The translations under genes and the position numbers were made by a program. A stretch of 64,000 bases of DNA from Brenneria izbisi. Lineage in GTDB: Bacteria; Pseudomonadota; Gammaproteobacteria; Enterobacterales; Enterobacteriaceae. This document shows, piece after piece, positions 47,972 to 57,187 of the stretch (position 1 is the stretch's first letter; every line of letters begins with the position of its first letter). The stretch spans positions 124,001 to 188,000 of the forward strand of contig NZ_JAMPJU010000003.1 in the NCBI RefSeq assembly GCF_025840185.1. Reading direction: 5' to 3'. Under the pieces are notes generated by a model that was given only the letters and a program-made list of their open reading frames with translations, was not told where the DNA came from and made no database searches.

Positions 47972-49636
47972 TTAATCTCCGATCATATCGATGTTGGCAG
48001 CGCCCGGCGGCACCATGGGATACACTTTTTCATTCACATCAATCAAGACGTGGATCAACGCGGGGCCGGGACGGTTCAGCGCTTCCGCCAGCGCGGTTTG
48101 CGGATCGTCCGCCGCGTTCAGATCGCAGGTGGCGAAGCCGAAACCAGCTGCAATCGCCAGAAAATTGGTGCGGTAGCGATAATCAGCGGCAAAAATACGT
48201 TGCCGGAAGAACAGATCCTGCTGCTGATGCACCAGACCCAGCGATTGGTTATTCATCAGGATGATTTTGACATTCAGACCTTCTTCGGCGGCGGTCGCCA
48301 TTTCCTGAATGTTCATCATCAGACTGCCGTCGCCGGAAAAACACACCACGATACGTTCAGGTTCGACCAGCGCCGCCCCCATCGCGGCAGGCAGGCCGAA
48401 GCCCATAGTACCCAGCCCGCCGGAGGTCAGCCACTGTCGTGGGCGGCGCAGCGGATAGGATTGCGCCACCCACATCTGATGTTGTCCGACATCGGTGGCG
48501 ATAATGGCATTGTCTGTCAGCGCCTGAGCGGTTGCGCGGATCAGGCCATAATGACTGAGCGGATTGTCCGCCCCCGGCATATTTAACGGGAACGTCTGTT
48601 GCAACTCGTGGACGGTTGTACGCCATACCTTGCGTTGCTGGGTATCGATCAGTGGCAACAGTTGATCCAACGCTTCGGCGACATCAGCATGCAACGCGAC
48701 ATGCGGCTGGCGGATCTTGCCTAATTCCGCCGGATCGATATCAATATGAATCACGCTGGCTTCAGGACAGAATTGCGTCGCCTTACCGATCGCGCGATCG
48801 TCAAAGCGCGCACCCAGCACAATCAACAAATCCGCCTGCTGTAAGATTAGATTGGTTGAGCGTGCGGCGTGCATCCCTAACATGCCGAGCGACAAGGGAT
48901 GATCCACCGGCATGGCGCCTAACGCCATCAGCGTCATGGTGGTGGGCAAACTTGAACGTTCCGCCAGTCGTATCGCCTGTTGGTGCGCCGAGGCGTTGAT
49001 AATGCCGCCCCCCAGATAGAGGATCGGGCGCTGCGCCGCATTAATCATGGCGGCAGCCTGCGCAATTTTCTGCGCATCAATGGCTGGCGGACTATCGTTC
49101 CGGCTTATTGGCGGCAGGGTATCGAGTTCGATCTCCGCGGTTTGTACGTCTTTGGGAATATCGATCCATACCGGACCGGGGCGGCCTGATTGCGCGATGC
49201 GAAAAGCGTCTGGAATAACACGCGGTAGCTCTTTGACATCACGCACCAGATAGTTATGTTTGGTGACCGGAATGGAGATGCCATAGGTGTCGACTTCCTG
49301 AAAGGCATCCGTCCCGATCATGTTTGAAGGCACCTGACCGGTAATACAAACCAGAGGAATGGAATCGAGTTTGGCGTCGGCGATGGCGGTCAGCAGGTTG
49401 GTTGCGCCAGGGCCGCTTGAGGCCAGACAAACGGCGGCGCGGCCATCTGCCCTTGCCATACCCTGCGCCATGAATCCCGCGCCTTGCTCATGGCGCGCCA
49501 ATACGTGGCGGATGATTTTGCTCTGGCTAAGCGCATCGTATAACGGCAAGGCCGCGCCACCGGGGATGCCGGCGATTGTGGTGATACCCTGCTGTTCGAG
49601 CAGTCGGACAATCAACTGAGCGCCTGTATAACGCAT
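47972..49636 (-). CDS. ilvB: Acetolactate synthase I large subunit
   Basis: A 554-residue ThDP/FAD enzyme that condenses pyruvate to acetolactate, or with 2-oxobutyrate, for valine, leucine and isoleucine. The catalytic Glu lies in [16 protein letters not shown] (about 47-62). The ThDP motif is [11 protein letters not shown] (about 438-448). Text such as [21 protein letters not shown] matches the valine-sensitive isozyme I rather than IlvI or IlvG. The ivbL leader upstream supports this. It lies between yabI and thiQ, not in its E. coli location. Confidence 0.97.
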   Translation of the reverse strand: MRYTGAQLIVRLLEQQGITTIAGIPGGAALPLYDALSQSKIIRHVLARHEQGAGFMAQGMARADGRAAVCLASSGPGATNLLTAIADAKLDSIPLVCITGQVPSNMIGTDAFQEVDTYGISIPVTKHNYLVRDVKELPRVIPDAFRIAQSGRPGPVWIDIPKDVQTAEIELDTLPPISRNDSPPAIDAQKIAQAAAMINAAQRPILYLGGGIINASAHQQAIRLAERSSLPTTMTLMALGAMPVDHPLSLGMLGMHAARSTNLILQQADLLIVLGARFDDRAIGKATQFCPEASVIHIDIDPAELGKIRQPHVALHADVAEALDQLLPLIDTQQRKVWRTTVHELQQTFPLNMPGADNPLSHYGLIRATAQALTDNAIIATDVGQHQMWVAQSYPLRRPRQWLTSGGLGTMGFGLPAAMGAALVEPERIVVCFSGDGSLMMNIQEMATAAEEGLNVKIILMNNQSLGLVHQQQDLFFRQRIFAADYRYRTNFLAIAAGFGFATCDLNAADDPQTALAEALNRPGPALIHVLIDVNEKVYPMVPPGAANIDMIGD

Positions 49637-49690
49637 ATTTTATATCCTTCATCAAGGCCGGTGCGTTTTCAGAGCGGGGAGGGTGGAAAT

Positions 49691-49726
49691 AAGAAACCCC
49701 GCTCGGCTGGCGCCGGCGGGGTTTGG
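49691..49726 (-). terminator. ilvBN attenuator hairpin
   Basis: On the minus strand a GC-rich stem (AAACCCCGC ... GCGGGGTTT) is followed by TTATTT, between the ivbL stop and ilvB. This is where an attenuation terminator must lie. Confidence 0.82.
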
Positions 49727-49751
49727 GAATCTTTGCTGGATTCGGAACCCG

Positions 49752-49856
49752 TTACGGCGCGCTGCCGACGACGACCACCACCACCACACGCACGACAACG
49801 ACCGCGTCAACTTGCGCGGTGCTTAGTCTTGCTGAAGTGGAAGAATAGTGCGTCAC
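49752..49856 (-). CDS. ivbL: ilvBN operon leader peptide IvbL
   Basis: A 34-codon reading frame ending in AVVVVRVVVVVVVGSAP and TAA. The E. coli IvbL peptide ends in the same pattern with a shorter valine run. The only start in frame is GTG (49856-49854), with AGGA about 8 bases before it. Slow translation of the eleven valine codons when charged Val-tRNA is scarce would prevent the downstream terminator from forming and switch on ilvBN. The sequence before the valines (THYSSTSARLSTAQVD) is not conserved with E. coli. Confidence 0.9.
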   Translation of the reverse strand: MTHYSSTSARLSTAQVDAVVVVRVVVVVVVGSAP

Positions 49857-49890
49857 GGGGATCCTGTTATCGATAGTTAGCAACCCCTTT

Positions 49891-49920
49891 ATATAAGCAC
49901 AGGCCATGAAAAAGACACAA
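49891..49920 (-). promoter_or_regulatory. Promoter of ivbL-ilvBN
   Basis: On the minus strand, TTGTGT (49920-49915), an 18-base spacer and TTATAT (49896-49891). Upstream (about 49946-49963) is AAATGTGATCTCACACG, which contains one strong CRP half-site. CRP control is known for E. coli ilvBN, but this site is imperfect. Confidence 0.65.
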
Positions 49921-49988
49921 GATCAGCATGGAATAAAAAATCAAAATTCGTGTGAGATCACATTTCTGCCGGGAGCGTGGCAATAGAG

Positions 49989-50687
49989 TTATGGCGTGAT
50001 CCCCAGAATTCGCGCTGCTTCGGCGGTGCCGTTCTGTAACGCCAGCGTTGGTCCGTCATAGCCCATTTTTCCATCAACAATCAATACGGTACGTTGCGCG
50101 ATGCGGGTCGCGTCATCCAGATTATGGGACACCATCAGCAGCGTGATCTGGCGATCCCGACAAATCTCGTCGAGCAGTTCCAGCATTTCCAGACGTAATG
50201 CCGGATCGAGCGCCGAAAACGGTTCATCCAGCAGCAGAATGGGACGATGACGCACCAGACAGCGAGCAAGGGCGGCGCGTTGGCGTTGTCCACCCGATAC
50301 CTGTGAGGGCAAACGGTTGAGCAATGTCGTCAAACCCACTTTATCGGCAATATGCCGCAGCTGTTCACGCTGGCTTTCGTTCAGACGTAAGCCGGGGTTC
50401 AGGCCCAACGCGATATTTTGATTGATGGTCAGGTGAGGGAAGAGGTTGTTTTCCTGAAACAGGATCGAGACGGGACGTTTGGCGGGCGGCGTGAAGCGAT
50501 GATCTTCGCCATTCAATCGCAACGTTCCGCTGTCCGCCATCAGAAAACCGGCAATCAGATTCAGCAGTGTGCTTTTCCCTGCGCCGCTGGGACCGAGGAT
50601 CGCTACCCGCTCACCCGCCTTAACGTGAAAATCAAAGCGCATGGGAACGTCTTGATAGAGGTATGTCAGCTTATCGAGAGAGATCAT
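49989..50687 (-). CDS. thiQ: Thiamine ABC transporter ATPase ThiQ
   Basis: A 232-residue ATP-binding subunit of the thiamine, TMP and TPP importer. Walker A is GPSGAGKST (about 32-40), the Q-loop sits in [11 protein letters not shown], the signature is [15 protein letters not shown] (about 129-143) and Walker B is [12 protein letters not shown] (about 149-160). I chose the ATG at 50687 ([11 protein letters not shown]), which matches E. coli; it overlaps thiP by 17 bases. It is the last gene of thiBPQ. Confidence 0.96.
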   Translation of the reverse strand: MISLDKLTYLYQDVPMRFDFHVKAGERVAILGPSGAGKSTLLNLIAGFLMADSGTLRLNGEDHRFTPPAKRPVSILFQENNLFPHLTINQNIALGLNPGLRLNESQREQLRHIADKVGLTTLLNRLPSQVSGGQRQRAALARCLVRHRPILLLDEPFSALDPALRLEMLELLDEICRDRQITLLMVSHNLDDATRIAQRTVLIVDGKMGYDGPTLALQNGTAEAARILGITP

Positions 50688-52281
50688 GACGGCCTGCCAG
50701 TTTTTCAATCAGGGTGAATAGCGTAAAGCAGATCAGCATCAGTAACAGTGCGGTCACGGCGCCATCGGCGCTGCGATAGGCGCCAATCTGCTGATAAAGA
50801 TAAAAAGGCAAGGTACGGAACTGTTCACTGCCGAACAATGCAATGACGCCAAAATCCCCAATCGACAATACGCTGGCAAAGGCCAGCGCTTGTGCCAGCG
50901 GCTGTTTCAGCGCCGCCAGTTCAATAATCCTTAAGCGTCGCCAACCGCGCACATCCAGCGACAGACAGAGTTGATTATAGCGTTCTGCGACGTCGTACAT
51001 CGGGTTTTCCAGCACTTTGAGCGCATAGGGGATCGCCATCAGCGCGTTAGTCATGATGACTAACGCATAAGGCGAATCCGGCAATCCCAGCGTATTATTG
51101 AGTAACAGGAAAAAGCCGGTTGCCAGCACAATGCCGGGCATGGCGAGGATCAGCATCCCGCTTAGATTCATTAACTGGCCGGACAGCGGTTGTTGACGCA
51201 ATTTCAGTTCCCGGCTGCTCCAGAGCAACATCATGGTCAGCGCGATGCAAAGCAACCCGGCGCTCAGCGCGATACGCAGCGAGGTAAACAAGGTTTGCCA
51301 CAAAACGGGGTGTTGCAGCACGGTGAGCAGTGAAAGATTCACGCCGTCGATAACCACTGCCAGCAAGGGCGGAACCACCAACAGCAATAGCGCGCCAATC
51401 AGCAGACTATCGCACAACTGACTAAACCGGCTGTCCTGCGGATTACGCCATATAAGCTGCCGGGCGTTGCCGACCGGCAAGATGCGTCCCAGGCGCTGAC
51501 TTAGCAGTACCAGTCCGAGACAGCAGGTCATCTGGATTAATGCCAGTAATGCGGCACGTGAGGGATCATAATCAAAGCTTAGCGCCTGATAAATAGCCAA
51601 CTCAATGGTTGTCGCCTGCGGCCCGCCGCCCAACGACAGTACTGTAGCGAAACTGGCGAAGCAAAGCATAAAGATCAGTGCGGCTGTCGGTAACATTTGC
51701 CTGCGTAGGGCGGGCCACTCGACGATCCGAAAATGCTGCCAGCCATTCATGCCCAGTTGCGCCGCCAACTGGCGCTGCTCTGTGGCAATACCTTCCAGCG
51801 ATTGCAATAACAGGCGGGTTGCCAGCGGCAGATTAAAGAAAATATGCGCCAGCAAAATGCCTTGCAGACCATAGGGCGAAAACGGATATGGCAGACCGAA
51901 AAAACCGATTAGCTGCGCCAGCCACCCTTGACGGCCATACACGCTGAGCAGGCCAAAGACGGCGACCAGCACCGGCAGAACCAGCGTCATGGCGCAGAGC
52001 CGCAATAACCAGCGGTGGCCGGGAAAACGGCGGCGGAACAAGGCTCTGGCAAGGAAAATAGCGGGTACGGTGGAGAACAGCGCGGACAAGAATGCCTGCC
52101 AGAAGGTGAAACGAATAACATGCCACAGGTAGCTGTCATGCCATAAGGCCAGCCACTGGCGGTCGGGGGCCTGTAACCATAGCGCCCCGAAAGCCAGCGC
52201 AGCGACGGAAATCAGCAGCGTGGCGGCCAGTAATCCCGGCCACAGGCTACCGGCGGTCAGCGGCTGACGGCGCGTTGCCAT
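50671..52281 (-). CDS. thiP: Thiamine ABC transporter permease ThiP
   Basis: A 536-residue inner-membrane permease, the same length as in E. coli, made of two homologous halves with about twelve helices. The cytosolic EAA loops [18 protein letters not shown] (first half) and the corresponding [14 protein letters not shown] (second half) contact ThiQ. It starts 25 bases inside thiB, indicating coupled translation. Confidence 0.97.
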   Translation of the reverse strand: MATRRQPLTAGSLWPGLLAATLLISVAALAFGALWLQAPDRQWLALWHDSYLWHVIRFTFWQAFLSALFSTVPAIFLARALFRRRFPGHRWLLRLCAMTLVLPVLVAVFGLLSVYGRQGWLAQLIGFFGLPYPFSPYGLQGILLAHIFFNLPLATRLLLQSLEGIATEQRQLAAQLGMNGWQHFRIVEWPALRRQMLPTAALIFMLCFASFATVLSLGGGPQATTIELAIYQALSFDYDPSRAALLALIQMTCCLGLVLLSQRLGRILPVGNARQLIWRNPQDSRFSQLCDSLLIGALLLLVVPPLLAVVIDGVNLSLLTVLQHPVLWQTLFTSLRIALSAGLLCIALTMMLLWSSRELKLRQQPLSGQLMNLSGMLILAMPGIVLATGFFLLLNNTLGLPDSPYALVIMTNALMAIPYALKVLENPMYDVAERYNQLCLSLDVRGWRRLRIIELAALKQPLAQALAFASVLSIGDFGVIALFGSEQFRTLPFYLYQQIGAYRSADGAVTALLLMLICFTLFTLIEKLAGRHDLSR

Positions 52282-53240
52282 GCCTGAATCCAGTTATTCC
52301 TTTGTTCCGCTACCTGTTGCGCGTTGTATTGCAGCGCTTTTTCCGGTACGGGCAGAGTGGCGAATCCGGTTGGCAATGCGGTGGGAATAACCGGGTACAT
52401 CCAGTTGGTGGTGGGGATCGCCTGCTGGAATGCCGGGCTCAGAATGAATTGCATGAAGCGTTTTGCCAGTTTTGGCTGCTTGCTGGCAGCCAGTTGTCCG
52501 GCGACTTCAATTTGCAGGTAATGTCCTTCACTGAAATTTGCTGCCGCGTAATCCTCTGTTTCCTCTTCAATAATGTGATACGCCGGCGAGGTGGTGTAGC
52601 TGAGTACCAGATCCGCCTCGCCTTTCAGGAACAGGCCGTAGGCCTCGCTCCACCCTTTGGTGACCGTGACGGTTTTTCTCGCTAGTTTTTGCCATGCCAG
52701 CGGCGCCTGATCGCCATACACTCGCTGCATCCATAACAGCAAACCCAGCCCTGGCGTGCTGGTGCGCGGATCCTGATAAATCACTTTCCACGGCTCTGGA
52801 CTGTCGATCAGTTCGTGCAGACTTTTAGGCGGATTTTTCAGCTTTTCTTTGTTGTAAACAAACGCGAAATAGCCGTAGTCATAAGGAACAAACGTGGTGT
52901 TGTTCCAACCGCCCGGCACGTTAACCGCACGGGTATCCAGATCGTTTTTGATGAACAGACCGGTCTGTTCCGCAGCCTGCAACAGATTATTGTCCAGCCC
53001 TAAAATGATGTCCGCCTTGCTGTTTTTTCCCTCCATGCGCAGACGGTTCAGGAGCGAGGCGCCATCTTCCAGGGCGACAAAGTTCAATTCACATGCGCAC
53101 TCTTTTTCAAATGCGGTTTTGATCACCGGACCCGGCCCCCATTCAGAGGCAAAAGAGTCGTAGGTGTAGACGGTAAGCGCTGGCTTGGCGAACGCCGGGG
53201 CGGATAGTAGTAACAAACACGGCAGGATTTTCTTCAGCAT
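52257..53240 (-). CDS. thiB: Thiamine-binding periplasmic protein ThiB (TbpA)
   Basis: A 327-residue receptor for thiamine and its phosphates, identical in length to E. coli. A Sec signal peptide MLKKILPCLLLLSAPAFA is followed by KPALTVYTYDSFASEWGPG; GWNNTTFVPYDYGYFAFVY and TSTPGLGLLLWMQRVYG are family text. I follow the E. coli start at 53240. An in-frame ATG at 53267 lies nearer an AGGAGT sequence and could be the true start, adding nine residues before the signal peptide. A TPP riboswitch lies upstream. Confidence 0.95.
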   Translation of the reverse strand: MLKKILPCLLLLSAPAFAKPALTVYTYDSFASEWGPGPVIKTAFEKECACELNFVALEDGASLLNRLRMEGKNSKADIILGLDNNLLQAAEQTGLFIKNDLDTRAVNVPGGWNNTTFVPYDYGYFAFVYNKEKLKNPPKSLHELIDSPEPWKVIYQDPRTSTPGLGLLLWMQRVYGDQAPLAWQKLARKTVTVTKGWSEAYGLFLKGEADLVLSYTTSPAYHIIEEETEDYAAANFSEGHYLQIEVAGQLAASKQPKLAKRFMQFILSPAFQQAIPTTNWMYPVIPTALPTGFATLPVPEKALQYNAQQVAEQRNNWIQAWQRAVSR

Positions 53241-53328
53241 GGATGCTGAATGTTTTAATAATGTCATGAACACTTTGCACTCCTGAGGATCATGGGGTGG
53301 CAAAGGTCTTTGAGTCAGCGATAAGCAC

Positions 53329-53442
53329 TCTCAAATCCCTCCGCCGGTATTAACCGGATCAGGTTCGACGGGTGTTTTCTCAGCGAAAAGCCGTTGCGTC
53401 AGTTTAATCTGTCGCGTGGCCTTTTTCGCACCCCGTTGAGAA
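53329..53442 (-). promoter_or_regulatory. TPP riboswitch (THI element) of thiBPQ
   Basis: On the minus strand the conserved THI-box parts appear in order: ACGGGGTGC, CTGAGA, ACCCGT, GAACCTGATC and GGCGGAGGGA. The P1 ends TCTCAA and TTGAGA can pair. It should shut off thiBPQ expression when thiamine pyrophosphate is abundant. Confidence 0.95.
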
Positions 53443-53482
53443 CGGCCCATTGTAAAGGGTTCAAGGGAGCAGGGAAAGGTTC

Positions 53483-55141
53483 TCAGTTTTCTGGCGGAGC
53501 AAACCAGGCGGATTTGAAATCGAACCAGCCCAGCATATTCATTCTGATGCCGCGCATACTGCGTTGGCCTTGTAGTTTCAGCCAGTGATGGAGCAGGGGA
53601 TGCAGTTGCCCGCTGTTGACCAGCTTATCGCACCATTCCGCCAGAGATAGTGCGTTGTTACGCCATTGTCGCGCATCATGATGCAGATCCTCATCCAGAC
53701 AGTGTTGCATCAGCGGTAGTTCGTAGAGCATGGCGAACAGGGAAAATTCGAGGGGAAAATAGCAATTCACGCTACTGAACCAGATGTCGCTTTCGCTGTT
53801 TCCCTTATGCCAGTCTTCGTAACTGACGGTCTGAACGTGCAGAATTACCCCATGCCTTGCCAGCAAATTACGCAGAATTTCACTGAGTATGCGGTATTCA
53901 GGGTGTTCCTGATAAAAGGTCAAGGTAATCTGTTTCAGTCCTTGCGGCACGGGCAATGGCGTGTCTGGCTGGTTATGGTGCCAGCGTGGTAGCAGGCTAT
54001 ACGCGGGCGACCAGTCGCGTTGATGAACCGCATCCGCATGACTCAATAGATCAATGGGGTTAAGCACCTGCCGCAGCCAGCGGCGTATTTCCGGGCGCCT
54101 GGCCTGCGGTGAACGTTTATCGAACAGGATGAAATAGCAGCCCTCTTCCATTCGGCTTTCCAACTGTTCATGGCGGGAATCATCGGACTGTAACTTGACG
54201 GAAACCGGCATCTCTTCCGGTTCATCCGGCAATACCCAGATATTTACTTCATCGATCAGCGCCCGGTAGCCAAAATAATCATCAAATGCGCGTATTTTCA
54301 TATGACTGTCGTTATTGCTGACAACGGCATAAGGACCCGTCCCGATGGGACGGCGGGCAAAATCGGGCAGAGTGCGCCATTCCTGCGGCAGGATCATGGC
54401 GGGAACGCTGCCAAGCAGCCACGGCAGCCAGTGGTCGGCGCTGCTTAACTGTACATCAATGACAAAGGGCATCGGCGAGGTGACATTTTCGATATGAGAA
54501 AAAAGCGGCAATTCGGTTAGTCGGGTAAGCGAACGGATGACATCGTTCATCGTCAGTTCCCGACCATGGTGAAAACGGATGGATGGACGCAGATAGAATC
54601 GCCAACGCCGCGGTTCCAGCATTTGCCAGTGATGCGCCAGATCGGGCGTTAGTTCCCCATTTTCCTCATTTATGTTGGTCAGGCCGCTGAAAATCTGTCG
54701 GGCGATGTGCATTTCCGAGCGACGTAATGGCGATCCCGGTAATAAGTTACACAACGGGCGATAGTAGAGGATCCGCAGGATATGTTTGCCTTGCCGGAAA
54801 CTGCGGCCAAGGTGGGCAAGCAGCATCTGACGTACCGTTTCTTTATCACCGACAAGCTGCACCAATTGATCGATACGATCCTGTTCCAGTAAATCCTCTG
54901 CGCGCTGCTGTTGCAGAGCTAAGCCGGTATAAATGAACGAAAGCTGTGAGCGCTTGCCCCTGCCGGCTTCCGCCTGCCAGATCAGCCATCCTTGTCGTTG
55001 CATCGCGCCCAGCAAAGAACGGATATGACGGCGTGAACAGGTTAAGACGCCAGCCAACTCTTGCAACGTTGTATCGGTGGTTTGTCCCTGAAAGTGTTGC
55101 CACAAACGGATGAACTGTTGTTGCAGACGGTTGGACGACAT
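53483..55141 (-). CDS. sgrR: Transcriptional activator SgrR
   Basis: A 552-residue sensor and regulator (E. coli 551) that activates sgrS during glucose-phosphate stress. The N-terminal winged helix includes [22 protein letters not shown] (about 33-54, here given as family text in part). The rest is a solute-binding-protein-like domain with IGTGPYAV and the conserved end [16 protein letters not shown] chose the ATG at 55141 ([14 protein letters not shown]) over one at 55162 because it matches E. coli. It is divergent from sgrS, the standard arrangement. Confidence 0.97.
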   Translation of the reverse strand: MSSNRLQQQFIRLWQHFQGQTTDTTLQELAGVLTCSRRHIRSLLGAMQRQGWLIWQAEAGRGKRSQLSFIYTGLALQQQRAEDLLEQDRIDQLVQLVGDKETVRQMLLAHLGRSFRQGKHILRILYYRPLCNLLPGSPLRRSEMHIARQIFSGLTNINEENGELTPDLAHHWQMLEPRRWRFYLRPSIRFHHGRELTMNDVIRSLTRLTELPLFSHIENVTSPMPFVIDVQLSSADHWLPWLLGSVPAMILPQEWRTLPDFARRPIGTGPYAVVSNNDSHMKIRAFDDYFGYRALIDEVNIWVLPDEPEEMPVSVKLQSDDSRHEQLESRMEEGCYFILFDKRSPQARRPEIRRWLRQVLNPIDLLSHADAVHQRDWSPAYSLLPRWHHNQPDTPLPVPQGLKQITLTFYQEHPEYRILSEILRNLLARHGVILHVQTVSYEDWHKGNSESDIWFSSVNCYFPLEFSLFAMLYELPLMQHCLDEDLHHDARQWRNNALSLAEWCDKLVNSGQLHPLLHHWLKLQGQRSMRGIRMNMLGWFDFKSAWFAPPEN

Positions 55142-55211
55142 AAAAGGGGAACTCCCGACCATAAAGTCATCAATTTATCTTTCCCTATATTACGCCGATA
55201 CTTTTGCATAA

Positions 55212-55470
55212 TGAAAGCGTGGAGGTGGCTTATGGCGATTTCCCGGTTGTACCCGTTCTATCGCGTTTATCTTTCGGCGTGCCGGGCGAAATGGTTGCGT
55301 TGGATGTCTGCTCAGCAGCGGTTGGCATTATTACAGCAGGCGACGCAGTGGCACATAGAGGATATGTCGGAAGAGGAATACCGTCACTGGATCTAGCTGT
55401 GAAAATTAGAGAAAACTTCTGAGTAATGGTGCTTTTCACCAGCCAGCGCGTCTTTCGCTGGCTTTTTTTA
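55212..55470 (+). ncRNA. sgrS: Small RNA SgrS (encodes SgrT)
   Basis: A dual-function RNA divergent from sgrR. The 3' part has the pairing segment CTGAGTAATGGTG followed by a small hairpin and then the terminator AGCCAGCG/CGCTGGCT with a T-run (55441-55469), paralleling E. coli SgrS, whose seed is ACUGAGUAUUGGUGU. In E. coli it blocks ptsG translation with Hfq. The 5' end is only approximate: CATAAT at 55207-55212 or GATACT at 55197-55202 could be the -10 element. Confidence 0.88.
55232..55396 (+). CDS. sgrT: Glucose-uptake inhibitor SgrT
   Basis: A 54-residue peptide encoded inside SgrS, behind a strong GGAGGT. In E. coli the 43-residue SgrT binds the glucose transporter PtsG and blocks uptake. 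The core FYRVYLSACRAKWLRW and QQRLALLQQATQW lines up with the E. coli peptide (FYxxYFxxxAKLCWLRW...QRLTMLEGLMQW). This version is longer at both ends, with an acidic tail EDMSEEEYRHWI. Longer in-frame extensions upstream lack a ribosome site. Confidence 0.88.
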   Translation: MAISRLYPFYRVYLSACRAKWLRWMSAQQRLALLQQATQWHIEDMSEEEYRHWI

Positions 55471-55492
55471 TTATTGCTCTGGCGATCAGCCG

Positions 55493-55521
55493 GGAACTTG
55501 TATGATTAGAAAATATACATA
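55493..55521 (+). promoter_or_regulatory. Degenerate hrp-box-like element
   Basis: GGAACT, a 16-base spacer and ATACATA resemble the HrpL consensus GGAACC-N15/16-CCACNNA, with one mismatch in the first half and two in the second. It ends 30 bases before the next start codon. Confidence 0.3.
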
Positions 55522-55551
55522 GAAACTAAAGTTATCATGTGAGGATAAATA

Positions 55552-56283
55552 ATGGGACTATGTGTATCGAAATTATGCGCATCAGATTTTACGCCCCTTA
55601 ATGGTGGCCGCGCTGAAGGAAGCGCACGGACCGCCAGCAGTCATAAGGCATGGACTGACATCATATCGAATATAAAAAACCCGGACGGCGACGGCAGGAT
55701 CGACTCTCTGCTCAACAGGGTCGGAATGATATATGGCGCATCGAAAACGCTCCGGGAAAGAATGAACCAGATTGATCAGCAGGGCGGGGTGTCTTTACGT
55801 ATTGTGCCTGACAGTAACATTCGTCAGAGTTTCGGATACGCTGAAGCCCGGTTGGGTAGCCGGGAAGTGGCGCTGTCGGAGTCCACGGCGAGAGATGAGA
55901 AAGGCTGCTATTATCGTCCTTTGAGCATCATGCTTGTTGAATTAACGAATATTAGCAGAATCAAAGAGTTTCAGCAGGTTAACAACAGGTTTCTCCAGGG
56001 CTGTTCCAGTATTGAAAGGGCGGCTCATGATACTGAAAAGGTAGAATATCAAACCACGCAGGATATGAATCGATATTACCGGGAAGCGAGATCGATTATT
56101 CAAAACCTGGATTATGGCTCTCCCAATTTGTGGTATTTGCATGAAAACGGAGAGATGGTTTATCCTACTTTTGAACATTATTTCAGAACCATGTGTGAGT
56201 CAGGGCATACGGATGCTTATAGAAATTTTTTTAGTATGGCTGAGCAGCACAGATTAATGCGAAAGAATGAAAACGCCGGGTAA
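55552..56283 (+). CDS. Unrecognised protein, candidate type III effector
   Basis: 243 residues, no function recognised with certainty. It begins MGLCVSK, where Gly2 and Cys4 form an N-myristoylation/palmitoylation-type signal used by several plant-targeted type III effectors. A Ser/Thr/Ala-rich polar N-terminus follows (to about 35). NPDGDGRID (43-51) resembles a partial EF-hand loop. Residues 122-170 (RPLSIMLVELTN ... EKVEYQ) have the helical spacing of a metallopeptidase-like core with Glu130 but no HExxH. No signal peptide or membrane helix is visible. Codon use is more AT-rich than in neighbouring core genes. AGGA lies eight bases before the ATG, and a weak hrp-box-like element is further upstream. 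It lies directly after the SgrS terminator. It could instead be an unrelated accessory protein. Confidence 0.7.
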   Translation: MGLCVSKLCASDFTPLNGGRAEGSARTASSHKAWTDIISNIKNPDGDGRIDSLLNRVGMIYGASKTLRERMNQIDQQGGVSLRIVPDSNIRQSFGYAEARLGSREVALSESTARDEKGCYYRPLSIMLVELTNISRIKEFQQVNNRFLQGCSSIERAAHDTEKVEYQTTQDMNRYYREARSIIQNLDYGSPNLWYLHENGEMVYPTFEHYFRTMCESGHTDAYRNFFSMAEQHRLMRKNENAG

Positions 56284-56351
56284 CGATACTTTTCACCCGG
56301 CAGTCGCCTGGCAGCGTGAGTTGCGCTGGCGTTTTGAACTCATCAAAGTTC

Positions 56352-56909
56352 TCAGCGGCAGTATGCGTTCAGCGCCTGCTGATCGTTGAGTAAGGCGCTG
56401 TAGCGGGTTAATTCAGCCTGTTGGCGGCTATTGCGCACCTGTAGCGCCAGATTGATAGCAGCAAGCTCTTTTGCGTTATCAGCCAGTTTCTGTGCTATTT
56501 TCCCTTGTTTCGCCAGCCATTCCGCCACATCGTTCCAATTCCACAGCGGAGAAGCGCCGCTTAGTCGCTGGATTGGTGAAGGAAAGTCGCCCGTACCGCG
56601 TTTTCCATCTTTCATCAAGGCAATTGCCTGACGTGACATGCCGGATAATGCCGCAATATCGCTGAGCCCAACCAAAGCCGCATCAGCGGATTGTACCAGG
56701 GCATTAATGCCAGCCGACTCAATATCGCGAATCGCGCTGAGTACCGCAGCAGCAAAATTTGTACTTTCACGATCAAACTCCAGATAGACGGCGTGACCAT
56801 AAAAGCAAAGTAAGGCATCGCTACAGCCATTGGAAAATAGCGCATCTTCCAATCCCGGTGTCTCAGCGGTAACGCCCGATAGCGTGAGAGAAAAATGGTA
56901 AGTTGTCAT
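56352..56909 (-). CDS. HTH-domain protein, probable HicB-like antitoxin
   Basis: 185 residues. The N-terminal 65 residues (YHFSLTLSGV ... LEFDREST ... AVLSAIRDIE) look like a small beta-beta-beta-alpha domain comparable to HicB antitoxins. A helix-turn-helix follows at about 82-101 (LSDIAALSGMSRQAIALMK), then a segment with WNWNDVAEWL typical of excisionase/MerR-like winged helices, and a C-terminal helix rich in Gln and Ala. The ATG has GAGGA upstream. It starts 32 bases after the stop of the small upstream partner, the hicA-hicB order. I infer antitoxin and autorepressor; the family is not one I can name exactly. Confidence 0.65.
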   Translation of the reverse strand: MTTYHFSLTLSGVTAETPGLEDALFSNGCSDALLCFYGHAVYLEFDRESTNFAAAVLSAIRDIESAGINALVQSADAALVGLSDIAALSGMSRQAIALMKDGKRGTGDFPSPIQRLSGASPLWNWNDVAEWLAKQGKIAQKLADNAKELAAINLALQVRNSRQQAELTRYSALLNDQQALNAYCR

Positions 56910-56941
56910 ATATTCCTCAATTCCTCATTAAGCGGCTTAGC

Positions 56942-57172
56942 TTAGTTTTTTTTCAATATCATCAGACAGTGGTCTACTTGACGGCGGATCTGTTTTGCAT
57001 GGTTTTCCGGGTTTGCCGGTGTAGACCAAATGCTCATCATGTGATCGGCATGGTCTGGCGTGTCACAAATGAGCCTGCCAAATGCATGACCTTTACTGGG
57101 TTTGAATCTCCAGCCTTGCGCCAGCGCATATTCAATAGCAGCTTGAATATGTTTGTTTGGGTGTTTTTTCAT
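56942..57172 (-). CDS. Small basic protein, probable HicA-like toxin
   Basis: 76 residues from the ATG at 57172, which has AGGA five bases upstream (an ATG two codons earlier is also in frame). The sequence IQAAIEYALAQGWRFKPSKGHAFGRL fits the HicA pattern of helix-GW-beta-GSHxxF, split here as GWRF and KGHAFG with His29 at the catalytic position. The rest, with HMMSIWSTPANPENHAKQIRR, forms a conserved-looking second half unlike classic HicA. HicA proteins cleave mRNA. It is followed by an HTH partner and preceded by a palindrome over its promoter. Confidence 0.62.
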   Translation of the reverse strand: MKKHPNKHIQAAIEYALAQGWRFKPSKGHAFGRLICDTPDHADHMMSIWSTPANPENHAKQIRRQVDHCLMILKKN

Positions 57173-57187
57173 CGTCATCCTGAATAA

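Noticed and set aside
49765-49800. GTG/GTC trinucleotide repeat
   Set aside because: It is the valine-codon run of the ivbL leader, not a neutral repeat.
55061-55396. 111-codon frame running from inside sgrR into sgrT
   Set aside because: The upstream part is antisense to sgrR and has no ribosome site. Only the last 54 codons behind GGAGGT match SgrT.
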